The translations under genes and the position numbers were made by a program. The notes beneath the pieces are model-generated. The model searched no databases. It had not been told where the DNA came from and saw only the letters and a list, made by a program, of their open reading frames with translations. From Hymenobacter aquaticus (GTDB lineage: Bacteria; Bacteroidota; Bacteroidia; Cytophagales; Hymenobacteraceae), in NCBI RefSeq assembly GCF_004765605.1, contig NZ_SRLC01000002.1:992001-1056000 (forward strand): 64,000 nucleotides of DNA, written 5' to 3'. Positions 51,225 to 60,583 of the stretch are shown here, piece after piece (the stretch's first letter is position 1; each line of letters begins with the position of its first letter).

Positions 51225-51608
51225 ATGGAAGTGTATCGTGAGATTTTGCCGGAAAGCTACCTTCTCATTCTGGCCGACGACGTGCTCAGCCCCGACGAAC
51301 AGGAAGACGATGCCCTGGACCGGGCCCTGAGCCGGGCCGCCCGCAGCGGCAAATCCAGCGTCTGGGTCGACTGCAGCCACCTGCACCACCTGCCCTCGGA
51401 TGCGGCGGAGCTGCTCAGCTACTACTACCACAAGCTGAGCAAACACGGCATGAGCCTGATTCTGTGCCACCTCAGCGACTTCACCCGGCAAGAGCTGCAA
51501 GCCCTGGTGCCCGCCCTGAACGTGCCCATCGTGCCGACTCTGCTCGACGCGGAGAGATACTGCCAGCAGCCCATGAACTTGCACCGCGCCCAGCCCGACG
51601 CGGCCTAG
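51225..51608 (+). CDS. STAS-domain-like small protein
   Basis: 127 residues, cytoplasmic. A strand YLLILADDVL, a helix in which LDRALSRAARSGKSSV leads to the strand VWVDCSHLHHLPSDAAELLS, and then HGMSLILCHLSDFTRQELQALV follow the order of a STAS domain (anti-sigma-factor antagonist). The DCSHLHHLPSDAAELL stretch is in the position of the phosphorylatable Ser region. No kinase or phosphatase partner is adjacent, so the role is inferred only from fold-like pattern. The upstream 200 bp are AT-rich. Confidence 0.6.
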   Translation: MEVYREILPESYLLILADDVLSPDEQEDDALDRALSRAARSGKSSVWVDCSHLHHLPSDAAELLSYYYHKLSKHGMSLILCHLSDFTRQELQALVPALNVPIVPTLLDAERYCQQPMNLHRAQPDAA

Positions 51609-51786
51609 CGCCCGCCGGGCCGGCGGCCCGCCCAGGCCCTGCCCCCGCGTGGGGCAGGGCTTTCGTTTTCGTGGGGGAAGGGCAGCGCGCCGGGCCGACC
51701 CGGGAAATTCCGCCCGGGTAGAAGGCTGGGTCTCAGGGCGAAAAGGGGAAGTAGCGGCCGAGGCGGTAAGTAAGGCCAACAGCGCT

Positions 51787-51794
51787 TACCTTGC
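51787..51794 (+). promoter_or_regulatory. -7-like box TACCTTGC for the FUSC gene
   Basis: TACCTTGC, one base from TAnnTTTG, 48 bp upstream of ATG 51843. Confidence 0.35.
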
Positions 51795-51842
51795 CCGCCG
51801 TATAAGGGGCCATTCCGGTCCCCGACCCGACACCCCGCGGCA

Positions 51843-53981
51843 ATGAACGAGCAAACCCGAAAAATCCATTATTTCTTCTTTGGGCAGGATTTTTCCGACG
51901 GGTTGCGCATCACCTTCGCCATTCTGCTGCCGGCCCTGGTCTTCGCCCAGCTGGGGCAGTTCCCGACTGGCCTGACGCTTTCCACCGGGGCCGTATGCAT
52001 CAGCATCACCGACTTGCCTGGCCCCATCGAGCACAAGCGCAACGGCATGCTCTACGGCTGCGTGTGCGCGTTTCTGGTGGCGGTGCTCACGGGGCTGGTC
52101 CAGCACTCCAACTGGCTGCTGGGCCTGGAAGTAGCGGTGCTGAGCTTCGCGTTTACGATGCTGCTGGTGTACGGGGCCCGGGCCGGGGCGCTGGGGTCGG
52201 CGGCGCTGCTGGTCATGATTCTGATGATGGATCAGCCCCTGACGCCGGCCCAGATTCTGCCCCACGCCGGCCTGATTCTGGCTGGCGGCGTGTGGTACAT
52301 GGTGCTCAGCATGCTGCTTCACCAGGTGCGGCCCCACCGGGCGGCCCGGCAGGCCCTGGCCGGCTGCATCCACAGCGTGGCCGAGTTTCTGATGATCAAG
52401 GCCGAGTTCTACAGCCTGGAAACCAATCTGGAAGACGACTACCGCCGCCTGGTGGCCCAGCAGGTAGTGGTCAGTGAAAAGCAGGATGCCGTGCGCGAAG
52501 TGCTGTTCCGCAGCCGGCAGCTGATCAGCGAATCGACGATGCGGGGGCGGCGGCTGGTCGTCACCTTTATCGACGTGGTGGACTTGTACGAGCATATTAC
52601 GGCCACTTACTACGACTACGCCGCCCTGCGCGCCCAGTTTGGCCACACCGGCGTGCTGGCCGAAGTAGCCCGCATGATTCGGCACATGGCCGTGGAGCTG
52701 GACCACATCGGGGCCGCTATTCAGGCCAACCGGCCCTACACCACCCGGGCCAAGCTCAAGGGGCAGCTCGAAGACCTGAAGGTGCGCATCGACGCCATCG
52801 GGGAGGAGGGCAGCGCGGGCAGCAACCTGGTGCTGAAAAAGATTCTGGTGAACCTGCGCACCCTGACCCAGCGCGTCAACGACATTCTGAACTACTTCGA
52901 CACCACCAAAATCAGCGCCGCCAGCGGGCGGGAGCTGGACGTGTCGCGCTTCGTAACCCGGAACGAGTACGACCTGAAAGTTATCCGCGACAACCTGACG
53001 TTCAACTCCTCCGTGTTTCGCCACGCCATCCGGATGACGCTGGCCTGCGCCGTGGGCTTCATTGCCTCCAAGCTGCTGTTTCCCGGCTCCCACAGCTACT
53101 GGATTCTGATGACGACCACCTACATGCTCAAGCCCGGCTTCAGCCTGACCAAGGAGCGCAACTACCAGCGCGTGCTGGGCACGCTGGCCGGTGGCGTCAT
53201 CGGGGTGCTGATCTTGTGGCTGATACCCGACCAGACCGCGCAGTTTGTGCTGATGGTGCTGCTGATGATTGTGTCCTACAGCTTCCAGCGCACCAACTAC
53301 ATCATCACCGTAACCTGCCTGACGCCCTTTATCCTGATTATGTTCAGTTTGCTGGGCGTGGGCTACCTGGGCGTTATCGAGGAGCGCGTGGTGGACACGC
53401 TCATTGGCTGCGCCATTGCGTTTTCGGCCGGCTACCTGCTGTTTCCGCGCTGGGAGTCGGAGCAGCTCCAGGATTTCATGCGCAACGTGCTGCGGGCCAA
53501 CCTTCAGTACCTGCACAAGCTGGCCGAAAGCATTGCGGGCGTCAGCTTCCGCCAAACCGACTACCGGCTGGTGCGCAAGGAAGTCTACGTCAGCTCGGCC
53601 AACCTGTCGGCCGCTTTCCAGCGCATGCTGTCGGAGCCTAAAAGCACCCGGCGCAGCAGCAACGAGGTTTATGAGTTCGTAGTGCTGAACCACATTCTGG
53701 CTTCCAACATTGCCTCCATCACCTCGGCCGCTCCGGCGGGGCTGGCCCTGAGCCCTACCTTGCGCAAGCCCTTGCGCCTGGCGCTGGCCACGCTCGGCCG
53801 CAGCCTGAAAAAGCTCGACGCCACCGCCCCGGAACCCGCCGCCGACTTCCTGACCGTCGAAGCCGACGCCTTTCCTCGGCAGGTGCTCACGCCCGAGGAA
53901 AACCTGCTGCGCGAGCAGCTGGAGTTTATCCAGAAAATTAGCAGCGACATCGGTAAGACCACCGACGCCATTCTGGTTTGA
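51843..53981 (+). CDS. FUSC family (YccS-like) inner-membrane protein
   Basis: 712 residues with two membrane bundles. The first, about residues 20-150, has segments such as LLPALVFAQLGQFPTGLTL, GLLYGCVCAFLVAVLTGLV-type and LLVMILMMDQP. A long cytoplasmic helical part follows (residues 160-370, EDDYRRLVAQQVVVSEKQDAV and later). The second bundle, about 395-540, repeats the pattern (MTLACAVGFIASKLLFPGSHSYWILMTT, GGVIGVLILWLIP, LIMFSLLGVGYLG). A further helical tail ends the protein. This is the FUSC/YccS architecture of putative transporters for small aromatic acids or stress roles; substrate unknown. Confidence 0.85.
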   Translation: MNEQTRKIHYFFFGQDFSDGLRITFAILLPALVFAQLGQFPTGLTLSTGAVCISITDLPGPIEHKRNGMLYGCVCAFLVAVLTGLVQHSNWLLGLEVAVLSFAFTMLLVYGARAGALGSAALLVMILMMDQPLTPAQILPHAGLILAGGVWYMVLSMLLHQVRPHRAARQALAGCIHSVAEFLMIKAEFYSLETNLEDDYRRLVAQQVVVSEKQDAVREVLFRSRQLISESTMRGRRLVVTFIDVVDLYEHITATYYDYAALRAQFGHTGVLAEVARMIRHMAVELDHIGAAIQANRPYTTRAKLKGQLEDLKVRIDAIGEEGSAGSNLVLKKILVNLRTLTQRVNDILNYFDTTKISAASGRELDVSRFVTRNEYDLKVIRDNLTFNSSVFRHAIRMTLACAVGFIASKLLFPGSHSYWILMTTTYMLKPGFSLTKERNYQRVLGTLAGGVIGVLILWLIPDQTAQFVLMVLLMIVSYSFQRTNYIITVTCLTPFILIMFSLLGVGYLGVIEERVVDTLIGCAIAFSAGYLLFPRWESEQLQDFMRNVLRANLQYLHKLAESIAGVSFRQTDYRLVRKEVYVSSANLSAAFQRMLSEPKSTRRSSNEVYEFVVLNHILASNIASITSAAPAGLALSPTLRKPLRLALATLGRSLKKLDATAPEPAADFLTVEADAFPRQVLTPEENLLREQLEFIQKISSDIGKTTDAILV

Positions 53982-53998
53982 ACAAGCCCGCTGATAAG

Positions 53999-54448
53999 CT
54001 ACCGGGCCGTTGCCGGGCCCGGCTGGCGGGCCGCGGCGGGGCGTACGTACAGGCAATAATACAGCCCACCGTGGACCATGCCCGTAAGGCTGTAGACCAA
54101 AAGCAAGGCCAGCGGTTTGGCTTCGGGCTGGCTACTGGCGGCAAGTAGCGCCGCCAGCAGCAGGCCCGGCAGGCTGCCCAGCAGCAGAAAAGGCCACATG
54201 CTGCGGGTGTGCGCCAGCAGGGTTTGGGCGCCAAGCAGAAAGCTGAAGCCGAGAAATACGTAGCCGTACCAGTTGTAGCCCAGCTCAAAAAGCGGCATGC
54301 CAAGCAGGGCGCCAATCCATTGCGGCAGCGGCAAGTGTAGCAGCTCGGCCCAGCTGCACCACGCCAGGCCCGGAAAGGCCATGCGCAGGTAAGCGCCGGC
54401 CAGGACACTGGCCAGCAACAGCAGCAGGTAGCGCAGAAGGTGCTTCAT
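53999..54448 (-). CDS. Hypothetical four-helix membrane protein
   Basis: 149 residues, with hydrophobic stretches near residues 5-25 (LRYLLLLLASVLAGAYL), 48-80 (GALLGMPLFELGYNWYGYVFLGFSFLLGA), 85-110 (WPFLLLGSLPGLLLAALLAA) and 118-140 (ALLLVYSLTGMVHGGLYYCLY), probably four segments. No family recognised. Its stop lies 17 bp from the FUSC stop (convergent), and it is co-directional with the response regulator gene 28 bp upstream, so it may belong to the two-component operon. Confidence 0.65.
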   Translation of the reverse strand: MKHLLRYLLLLLASVLAGAYLRMAFPGLAWCSWAELLHLPLPQWIGALLGMPLFELGYNWYGYVFLGFSFLLGAQTLLAHTRSMWPFLLLGSLPGLLLAALLAASSQPEAKPLALLLVYSLTGMVHGGLYYCLYVRPAAARQPGPATAR

Positions 54449-54476
54449 AGGAAGAAAAAGCGCAGCGGAGGACTAT

Positions 54477-55127
54477 TTACAAACCGTGGTCGAAGGCAAA
54501 CTGGAGCAGGGCCGCCATGTTGGTCAGCTCCAGCTTGTGCATGATGTTGCGCCGGTGCGTGCCCACGGTAAACTCCGACAACGACAGGCGTTCGGCTATT
54601 TCCCGGGTAGTCAGCCCCGTCCGGATCAGCCCGACTATCTCCCGCTCGCGGGCAGAAAGGCGGTGCAGGCGCAGCAGGGGCTCGGTGGCGGCACCACTGG
54701 CAGCGGCCGCCAGGCGCGGCCGCACCGGAAAAATCCGTTGCCCGGCGTGCACGCCCCGAATGGCGGCCAGCAGCTGCTCGGCATCCGCCGACTTGGCCAG
54801 AAAGCCGTGGGCCCCGGCGGCGGCTACCCGCTCAATCAGCTCGGGGGCGGCGGCGGTGCTGAAGACGAGCACCCGCAGCTGGGGCCACCGCTGTTGCAGC
54901 AGGGGCAGCACCGTCAGCCCGTCGGGGCCGGGAATGTGCAGATCGAGCAGCAGCACGTCGGCCGGCAGGGGGTGGGAGGCGTGCTCCAACCAGTCGAGCA
55001 GGGCGTCGCCCGAGGCCAGCTGCGCTACCACCTGCATATCGGCTTGCCCGGCCAGCAGCAGCGCCAGGCTCTGCGTCAGCATCACATGGTCATCAACGAT
55101 AAGCAGACGACAGGAGTCGGGCGCCAT
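54477..55127 (-). CDS. Response regulator, NarL/FixJ (LuxR-HTH) family
   Basis: 216 residues from ATG 55127 (MAPDSCRLLIVDD), selected because the longer reading from 55190 would put a non-receiver leader into the histidine kinase gene's end. The receiver domain has the acidic pair Asp12/Asp13, the phosphoacceptor Asp62 in VLLLDLHIPGPDG, and Lys in FLAKSADAEQL. The LuxR-type helix-turn-helix covers about 150-210: LSAREREIVGLIRTGLTTREIAERLSLSEFTVGTHRRNIMHKL. It follows the sensor kinase by 40 bp, so it is the probable partner regulator. Confidence 0.93.
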   Translation of the reverse strand: MAPDSCRLLIVDDHVMLTQSLALLLAGQADMQVVAQLASGDALLDWLEHASHPLPADVLLLDLHIPGPDGLTVLPLLQQRWPQLRVLVFSTAAAPELIERVAAAGAHGFLAKSADAEQLLAAIRGVHAGQRIFPVRPRLAAAASGAATEPLLRLHRLSAREREIVGLIRTGLTTREIAERLSLSEFTVGTHRRNIMHKLELTNMAALLQFAFDHGL

Positions 55128-55167
55128 AGAGCGGAAGAAATTGGGAGAAATTGGAATCGAATGGCAA

Positions 55168-57183
55168 TTAACAAGGAATTTGTACGACAATACTAGTTCC
55201 GTGCGAAGAACTGTCGATGTGCACCCGCCCCCGCAGATAATCGGCGCGGGCCTGCACGCCGCGCAGCCCGATTCCGCTGCCGCTGCCGCTCGGGGTCTTG
55301 CTGAAGCCTTGGCCGTTGTCTTCCACCAGGATTTCCAGCTCGGCCGGGTGGCGCAGCAGCTGCACCGAAACCTCGGTGGCCCGCGAGTGCCGGATGGCGT
55401 TGTTCAGCAGCTCGGCCGCAATGCGGTAAGCCGCCAGTTGCACGGGCTTGGGCAGGTCGTCGAGGGTGGTGTCGCAGTAGGTGCGCACCGCGGGGCGGCC
55501 GTAGACGTTGTGCAGCTCGCCCAGCGCCGTTATCGACTCGGCCAGGGTGCCCCGGCCCGGCTCGGTGGGCAGCAGCGCGTGGCTGTAGGTCCGCACTTCG
55601 TCGCGCAGGTGGCGTAGCAGCAGCTCGGTGTGGCGGGCCACGGCCGCGGCGGCCGGCGAGCTGGCCAGGGCCTCGCGCATGGCCGGACCCTGCCAGGCCA
55701 TGTGCAGCGCCGCCAGGTTGGGCCCCAGCGCGTCGTGCAGCTCCCGGGCCAGCTGGGTCCGCTCTTCTTCCTGGGCCGCAATCAGGCGGGCGCCCTGGGC
55801 GTTGCGCTGGCGCAGCTGCCGGATGCGCAACTTTTCATTTTGCCGCAGCGTGTGCCGAAACCGGCCCGTGAGCAGGGCGCTCAGCACCAGCAGCTCCAGC
55901 ACCAGCCCCCAGGCCAGGGCATTGGGCTTCAGTAGGTTGAAGTTGGTAAGGCCCAGGTGGTTGAGCCAGAATAGCAGAAAGCCGACGAAGAAGAAAAAAT
56001 AGGTGAGGGCGTAGTAGGCCGCCAGCTTGCGCCGCCGCGAGAGCAGCACGGCCAGTAGCGCCACCCAGCCATACACGAAGATGGCCAGCAGCAGCACTTC
56101 CCGGATGCCATTGAGCACGGTGGGGTAGAAAGCCCCCGAGCGCACGGCCAACGGGAAAACCAGGGCATAGATTCCGGCGAAGCCGGCGGCAGCCAGGGCC
56201 ACCGCGTTGCCGGCCCGATAGAGGCGGGGCCAACCCGCCCGCAGCCGCAAAAACGACTGCATGATGCGCACGCCGCAGGCCGCGGCCAGCAGCAGCAGAT
56301 TGAACTGCCCCACCGACCATACTACCTGGTACAGAAACGTCGGTAGCACCCAGGCATCGAACCCATCTTCCATCAATAGAAAAAGCGTCACGCAGAGCAC
56401 GTACAGCACGTACCAGATGTGGATCCGGTCGCGCAGGAAGGCAAACAGCACCAGGTTGAACAGGGCGCTGCTGGTGTAAAAGCCCAGCAGCCAGACCCAG
56501 TGCCGGTCGAAGGGGGCGTGCACTTCCCAGGCCAGAAACTGCTCGGTGGTTTCGATGTAGGTGGGCAGGTACAGCGCCCCCGCGTAGTGGTCGACGCGCA
56601 GGTAGAGCACGGCCCGCTGCCCGGCTTCGAGCACAAACGGAAAGCTGAGCGAGCGGGCCGGGTAGGGCCGGGCGCTGGCCGGCTGCCAGGAGCTGGCCGC
56701 CACCTGGCGAAACTGTGGCTGCCCTTGGGCCCGAAAGTAAAGCCGGGCGCTGTCGGTAAAATTGTAGATGCTCCAGAGGTAGCGGGCGCGCTGCGGGGCC
56801 GTGTTGGCCACGGCAATGCGCAGCCACACGCGCTGGTGCAGGAAACCCAGGCTCAGGGCCTTGTGCCAGGGCCCCGGCTGGAAGGCCCCGGCCCGCCACA
56901 TGCTATCGGCCCGCTCGGGGCTGGCCGGCACCGCGAAGGGCTCGGTGTAGTAGCGGTACACTTCCGAGAGGTGACGGTGGTTTTCATCGTTCAGGTACAG
57001 CGTGTCGAGTACGACGGGCGTTTCGTCGTCGGCTGGCTGGGCCAGGCTACGCGCCGAAAAGCTGAGCAGGAAGACGCAGAGCGCCAGCAGACGAAGCAGC
57101 ACGGTGGAAAAGGTTGGATAAGCCGGGAAGTACGGGTGGTGTACTCCCTTACGAGAGAGTGTGTTGCCCGTCACGGCGCCCAC
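55168..57183 (-). CDS. Sensor histidine kinase, 7TMR-DISM type with HisKA_3
   Basis: 671 residues. Signal peptide or first segment (LLRLLALCVFLLSFSARSLA), then an extracytoplasmic 7TMR-DISMED2-like beta domain (about 40-200), seven membrane segments (about 205-430, for example LLGFYTSSALFNLVLFAFL and ALAAAGFAGIYALVFP). A coiled linker leads to HisKA_3 with the phosphorylated His483 in RTQLARELHDALGPN, then an ATPase domain with LLNNAIRHSRATEVS and VEDNGQGFSKTPSGSGSGIG. Start: ATG 57183 lies 13 bp after the stop of the upstream gene; an in-frame GTG at 57102 would begin right at the hydrophobic segment. Confidence 0.88.
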   Translation of the reverse strand: MGAVTGNTLSRKGVHHPYFPAYPTFSTVLLRLLALCVFLLSFSARSLAQPADDETPVVLDTLYLNDENHRHLSEVYRYYTEPFAVPASPERADSMWRAGAFQPGPWHKALSLGFLHQRVWLRIAVANTAPQRARYLWSIYNFTDSARLYFRAQGQPQFRQVAASSWQPASARPYPARSLSFPFVLEAGQRAVLYLRVDHYAGALYLPTYIETTEQFLAWEVHAPFDRHWVWLLGFYTSSALFNLVLFAFLRDRIHIWYVLYVLCVTLFLLMEDGFDAWVLPTFLYQVVWSVGQFNLLLLAAACGVRIMQSFLRLRAGWPRLYRAGNAVALAAAGFAGIYALVFPLAVRSGAFYPTVLNGIREVLLLAIFVYGWVALLAVLLSRRRKLAAYYALTYFFFFVGFLLFWLNHLGLTNFNLLKPNALAWGLVLELLVLSALLTGRFRHTLRQNEKLRIRQLRQRNAQGARLIAAQEEERTQLARELHDALGPNLAALHMAWQGPAMREALASSPAAAAVARHTELLLRHLRDEVRTYSHALLPTEPGRGTLAESITALGELHNVYGRPAVRTYCDTTLDDLPKPVQLAAYRIAAELLNNAIRHSRATEVSVQLLRHPAELEILVEDNGQGFSKTPSGSGSGIGLRGVQARADYLRGRVHIDSSSHGTSIVVQIPC

Positions 57184-57195
57184 TTGGTGCGCCTG

Positions 57196-58368
57196 CTATT
57201 CGTAGTATTCATACTGGTACCGGTAGAAGGCGGGTTTGGCGCTGCGGGCATCGGTGGTTTCGCCTTGCAGCAGCCCGCTAGGCAAATAGGAGAACACCGC
57301 GTAGCCGGCCCGGCCCGGAGCCGAGTCGGTGGTAAGGCTGCCTTCCCGGCCGATGAGCTGCCCCAAGGCGTTGTAAGTGTAGTGCACCACGTTGCGCACG
57401 AGCTGCTCCCGCGCCCCCGAATGCACGGAGTGGTTGATTTCCTGCCGGATAAGCCGGTGCTGCTGGTCGTAGAAACGGCGGCGCTGGGCGTGCAGCCCCC
57501 GGCCCTGGCGCAGGGCCGCCAGCAGGCGGCCCGGGTCGGGGAAGCCGGTGGCGTCGGGCGCGTAGCGCACGGCCTTTGCCCGGCTGGTTTCCGGCAAATT
57601 CAGCTTACCGTTTTCCACGAGTAAGCCCTGGCGGTACAGCAGATAATCGGCCTGGAAGCTGGTAATTTCCTGTTTCTCGTTGTAAAAGCAGGTCAGACTC
57701 AGCACCGTGTCGGGGTGGGGAGAAAGGCGCAGGCTGCGCTGGTAGTAGGCCGGGTAGAAGTAGTGCTGCACGTTCAGGGCCTGCCCCCTGATTTCGGTCA
57801 GCAGGGTGTCGCCGCTGCGGTACAGGCGTTTCTCACTCACGATGTCGTGTTTGCCATCGGGCTGCACCACCTCCTGCTGGCCCCGTCCCAACGAAGGATT
57901 GTAAGTAGTTATTACCGTGTAGGGCCGTTTGGGGTGGGCATACTCGACCAGGGCCGTGCAGAGCCCGTCCGCGTTGAAGCTCCACTGCCGGCGCACCCGG
58001 CGGGGGGAAATTCCCACCTGCGTCCAGCGGCCCTGGGGGTCGACGCCCTGGTACTCCACCGTGTCCTGCACCTGGCCCTCACTGTTGAGCCGCACCTTCA
58101 GCACCGCGCGCACTTTGTGGCGGGCATACAGGTGGCGCGTGGCCGAGTCGGGCTCCACCTTAATCGAGCCATCGGCATCAACGGGAATGATGGGCTGCAC
58201 CAGAATGCTGGTTTGGGTCGGCGGGGGCGAGGGCTGCGCCTGGTGCGGCAGCCGCCACTGCGTTTGTTCCCACAGCCGGGGCTGGCGCAGCGAAGGGGCC
58301 TGGGCGTAGCCGGGCTGCGCGGCCAGGATACTCAGCATGAGTGCGGCGGAGGCGGGAAAGAAGCGCAT
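57196..58368 (-). CDS. Hypothetical exported protein, YD-like strand pattern
   Basis: 390 residues with a signal peptide ending QPGYAQA. A Pro-rich stretch follows (AQPSPPPTQTSILVQP). The body is rich in short strands with Y/F/W and Arg/Gln, such as VRRQWSFNADGLCTALVEY, TVITTYNPSLGRGQQEV, HYFYPAYYQRSLRL, HYTYNALGQLIGREG and the end FYRYQYEYYE. These resemble YD-type (RHS) strand pieces, but no confident family is recognised. It precedes the histidine kinase by 13 bp and is likely in the same transcript. Confidence 0.65.
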   Translation of the reverse strand: MRFFPASAALMLSILAAQPGYAQAPSLRQPRLWEQTQWRLPHQAQPSPPPTQTSILVQPIIPVDADGSIKVEPDSATRHLYARHKVRAVLKVRLNSEGQVQDTVEYQGVDPQGRWTQVGISPRRVRRQWSFNADGLCTALVEYAHPKRPYTVITTYNPSLGRGQQEVVQPDGKHDIVSEKRLYRSGDTLLTEIRGQALNVQHYFYPAYYQRSLRLSPHPDTVLSLTCFYNEKQEITSFQADYLLYRQGLLVENGKLNLPETSRAKAVRYAPDATGFPDPGRLLAALRQGRGLHAQRRRFYDQQHRLIRQEINHSVHSGAREQLVRNVVHYTYNALGQLIGREGSLTTDSAPGRAGYAVFSYLPSGLLQGETTDARSAKPAFYRYQYEYYE

Positions 58369-58435
58369 AGAATAACGAAATAGGGTTAGGTAGAAAGCTA
58401 TAAGATAAGGCTTTGAACCCAGGAAAGCCAGGCAC

Positions 58436-58467
58436 GAAACAGGCCCCGCCGGGTGGGCGGGGCCTGC
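58436..58467 (-). terminator. Terminator after the S9 peptidase gene
   Basis: Read on the minus strand: CAGGCCCCGCC / GGCGGGGCCTG around CACC, followed by TTTCGT; it lies 23 bp after the stop at 58490. Confidence 0.7.
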
Positions 58468-58489
58468 AAGGTATCCTAACGGGCGCAGA

Positions 58490-60544
58490 TTATTTCGCGG
58501 CCTGTGTTTCGGGCTTCAGCGTGCGGCCCAGCCACTCGAAAAACACCCGCTGCCAGAGCACCGCGTTCTGGGGCTTCTGAATCCAGTGGCCTTCGTTGGG
58601 GAAGTACAGAAAGCGGCTCGGAATGCCGCGCAGCTGGGCCGAGCCGAAGGCTTCCATGCCCTGGCCCTCGGGCACCCGGAAGTCTTTGCCGCCGTGAATC
58701 ACCAGAATCGGGGTGTCCCACTTGCCCACGAACTGCTGGGGGTTAAACTCGGTGTAGCTCTTGTGCAGCGGCATTTCCCAGGGGGCGGCCCCGATGTCGT
58801 GCTTGGCAAAGAACATTTCCTCGGTGCTGGGGTACCAGCTGGTCAGGTCGAACAGGCCGGCGTGGGCAATAAAGGTTTTGAAGCGGCCTTCGTGGTGGCC
58901 GGCCAGGTAGTACACCGAGAAGCCGCCGTAGGAGGCGCCCACGCAGCCGCGCCGGTCCTTATCCACGAAGGGCTCCTTGCTCACGTCGTCGATGGCCGAG
59001 AGGTAGTCGCGGATGGGCTGTCCGCCCCAGTCGCCCGAGATGCTGTTGTTCCACTCGGTGCCGAAGCCGGGCAGGCCGCGCCGGTTGGGCGCCACGATGA
59101 TGTAGCCGTTGGCGGCCATCAGCTGAAAGTTCCAGCGGTACGAGAAGCTCTGGGTAATGGGGCTCTGGGGGCCGCCCTGGCAGTAGAGCAGGGTCGGGTA
59201 CTTCTTCGCGGGGTCGAAGTCGGGCGGGTAGATGACGTACACCTGCATCTGCTTGCCGTCGGTGGTCGTCACGCGGCGGTTTTCCACTTTGCCCATCGTC
59301 ACGCTGGCCAGCTGTTCCTGGTTGAGGCTGGTCAGCGCGGTTTCCTTGCCGGTTTTCAGGTCGAGGCGCACCAGGTCGGCGGGGCTGCTGATGGTGGTTT
59401 TGTTGGCCACCGCCTGGTCTTTGCCCACCAGCTCAAACGAATTGTAGTTCTGGGCGCCCTGGGTGAGCTGCTTGATTTTGCCGCCCTTGCTCGGTACCGA
59501 AAACAGCTGGTCGGTGCCCTGCACCACGCCCACGAAGTAGATGGTTTTGCCGTCGGCGCTCCAGCGGATGTTGGTGGCCGTCTGCTCCGAGCCCTTGGTA
59601 ATGTCCGCGCGCTGCTTGGTTTTGAAGTCGTACACCACGATGCCGTTGCGGTCGGCCTCGAAGCCCGGCGTGGCCATGCTCAGCCAGGCCACCTTGCTGC
59701 CGTCGGGCGAGAAGATGGGCTCCACGTCGTAGCCTTCCAGGCCCTGGCTCAGGTTCTCGGTTTTGCCGTCCCGGATGCTGTAGAGGTAGATGTCGGAGTT
59801 GGTGCTTTCGGCCTCGGCCTTGCCCGTGAGCTTGCGCGAGGTGTAGGCCAGGCTGTAGCCGTCGGGCGCAAAGGCCAGCTGCTCGGAGCCGGCCAGCGGG
59901 GGCAGGGGCGCATCAAACTTCTCCCCGGTCATGGCGTCCTTGCCGTAGCCGGTGGGCTTGCCATCGGCCCCAACGGGCTGGAAAAACACGTGCGACACCT
60001 TGTAGTCGTCCCACACGTTCCAGTGGCGGTAGTTCAGGTCGTCGATGATGCGCGCGTCGGCCTTGGGCAGGTCCGGAAACCAGTCCTTCACTTCCTTGCC
60101 CGTTTTCACGTCCTGGGTGTAGAGGATGAAGTTGCCCTTGGGCGCGTATTTCAGGTTGCTGAGGCCTTCCTCGGGGAACTGGCTGAGCTGCTGCTTGCCC
60201 GAGCCGTCGGGGTTGATGACGTAGAGTTGGTCGGTGCCGCCCTCACTGGAAAGAAACGTGAGCTTGCCGTCGGGCCGCCAGTTCAAGGTATTTTCCGAGG
60301 TGGGCGTGTTGGTGAGCTGCTTCACCGGGCCGCCGGCCACGGGCACCAGGTAAATATCGGCGCTGCCTTTGTTGTCGCCGAGGCTGTAGCGCGTCACGGT
60401 GAAAGCCACGGTTTTCTGGTCTGGCGACACCTGCATTTCACCCAGGCGGCCCAGCTGCCAGAGCTTTTCCGGGGTCAGGACCGAGGATTGGGCCGCCGCG
60501 GCCAGGGGCAGGAGGGCCAGCGCGGCAAGGAAAGGTTTTCTCAT
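58490..60544 (-). CDS. S9 family (prolyl oligopeptidase-type) peptidase, exported
   Basis: 684 residues from ATG 60544 (MRKPFLAALALLPLAAAAQ), with a signal peptide. N-terminal beta-propeller with WD40-like/PD40 strands (GEMQVSPDQKTVAFTVT, TLNWRPDGKLTFLSSEGG, VEPIFSPDGSKVAWLSM). The alpha/beta-hydrolase C-terminal domain has Ser538 in GASYGGFSVYY, preceded by the YIIVAPNRRGLPGFGTEWN oxyanion region, and a His in FPNEGHWIQKP near the end. Acts as acylaminoacyl or dipeptidyl peptidase in the periplasm. The start upstream at 60577 adds a poor leader. Confidence 0.9.
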   Translation of the reverse strand: MRKPFLAALALLPLAAAAQSSVLTPEKLWQLGRLGEMQVSPDQKTVAFTVTRYSLGDNKGSADIYLVPVAGGPVKQLTNTPTSENTLNWRPDGKLTFLSSEGGTDQLYVINPDGSGKQQLSQFPEEGLSNLKYAPKGNFILYTQDVKTGKEVKDWFPDLPKADARIIDDLNYRHWNVWDDYKVSHVFFQPVGADGKPTGYGKDAMTGEKFDAPLPPLAGSEQLAFAPDGYSLAYTSRKLTGKAEAESTNSDIYLYSIRDGKTENLSQGLEGYDVEPIFSPDGSKVAWLSMATPGFEADRNGIVVYDFKTKQRADITKGSEQTATNIRWSADGKTIYFVGVVQGTDQLFSVPSKGGKIKQLTQGAQNYNSFELVGKDQAVANKTTISSPADLVRLDLKTGKETALTSLNQEQLASVTMGKVENRRVTTTDGKQMQVYVIYPPDFDPAKKYPTLLYCQGGPQSPITQSFSYRWNFQLMAANGYIIVAPNRRGLPGFGTEWNNSISGDWGGQPIRDYLSAIDDVSKEPFVDKDRRGCVGASYGGFSVYYLAGHHEGRFKTFIAHAGLFDLTSWYPSTEEMFFAKHDIGAAPWEMPLHKSYTEFNPQQFVGKWDTPILVIHGGKDFRVPEGQGMEAFGSAQLRGIPSRFLYFPNEGHWIQKPQNAVLWQRVFFEWLGRTLKPETQAAK

Positions 60545-60573
60545 GGGGAACGGTGGAAAAAGGAATTGGTAGT

Positions 60574-60581
60574 GCAAGGTA
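60574..60581 (-). promoter_or_regulatory. -7-like box TACCTTGC for the S9 peptidase gene
   Basis: Minus-strand TACCTTGC, 29 bp before ATG 60544, at the edge of the repeat block. Confidence 0.4.
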
Positions 60582-60583
60582 GC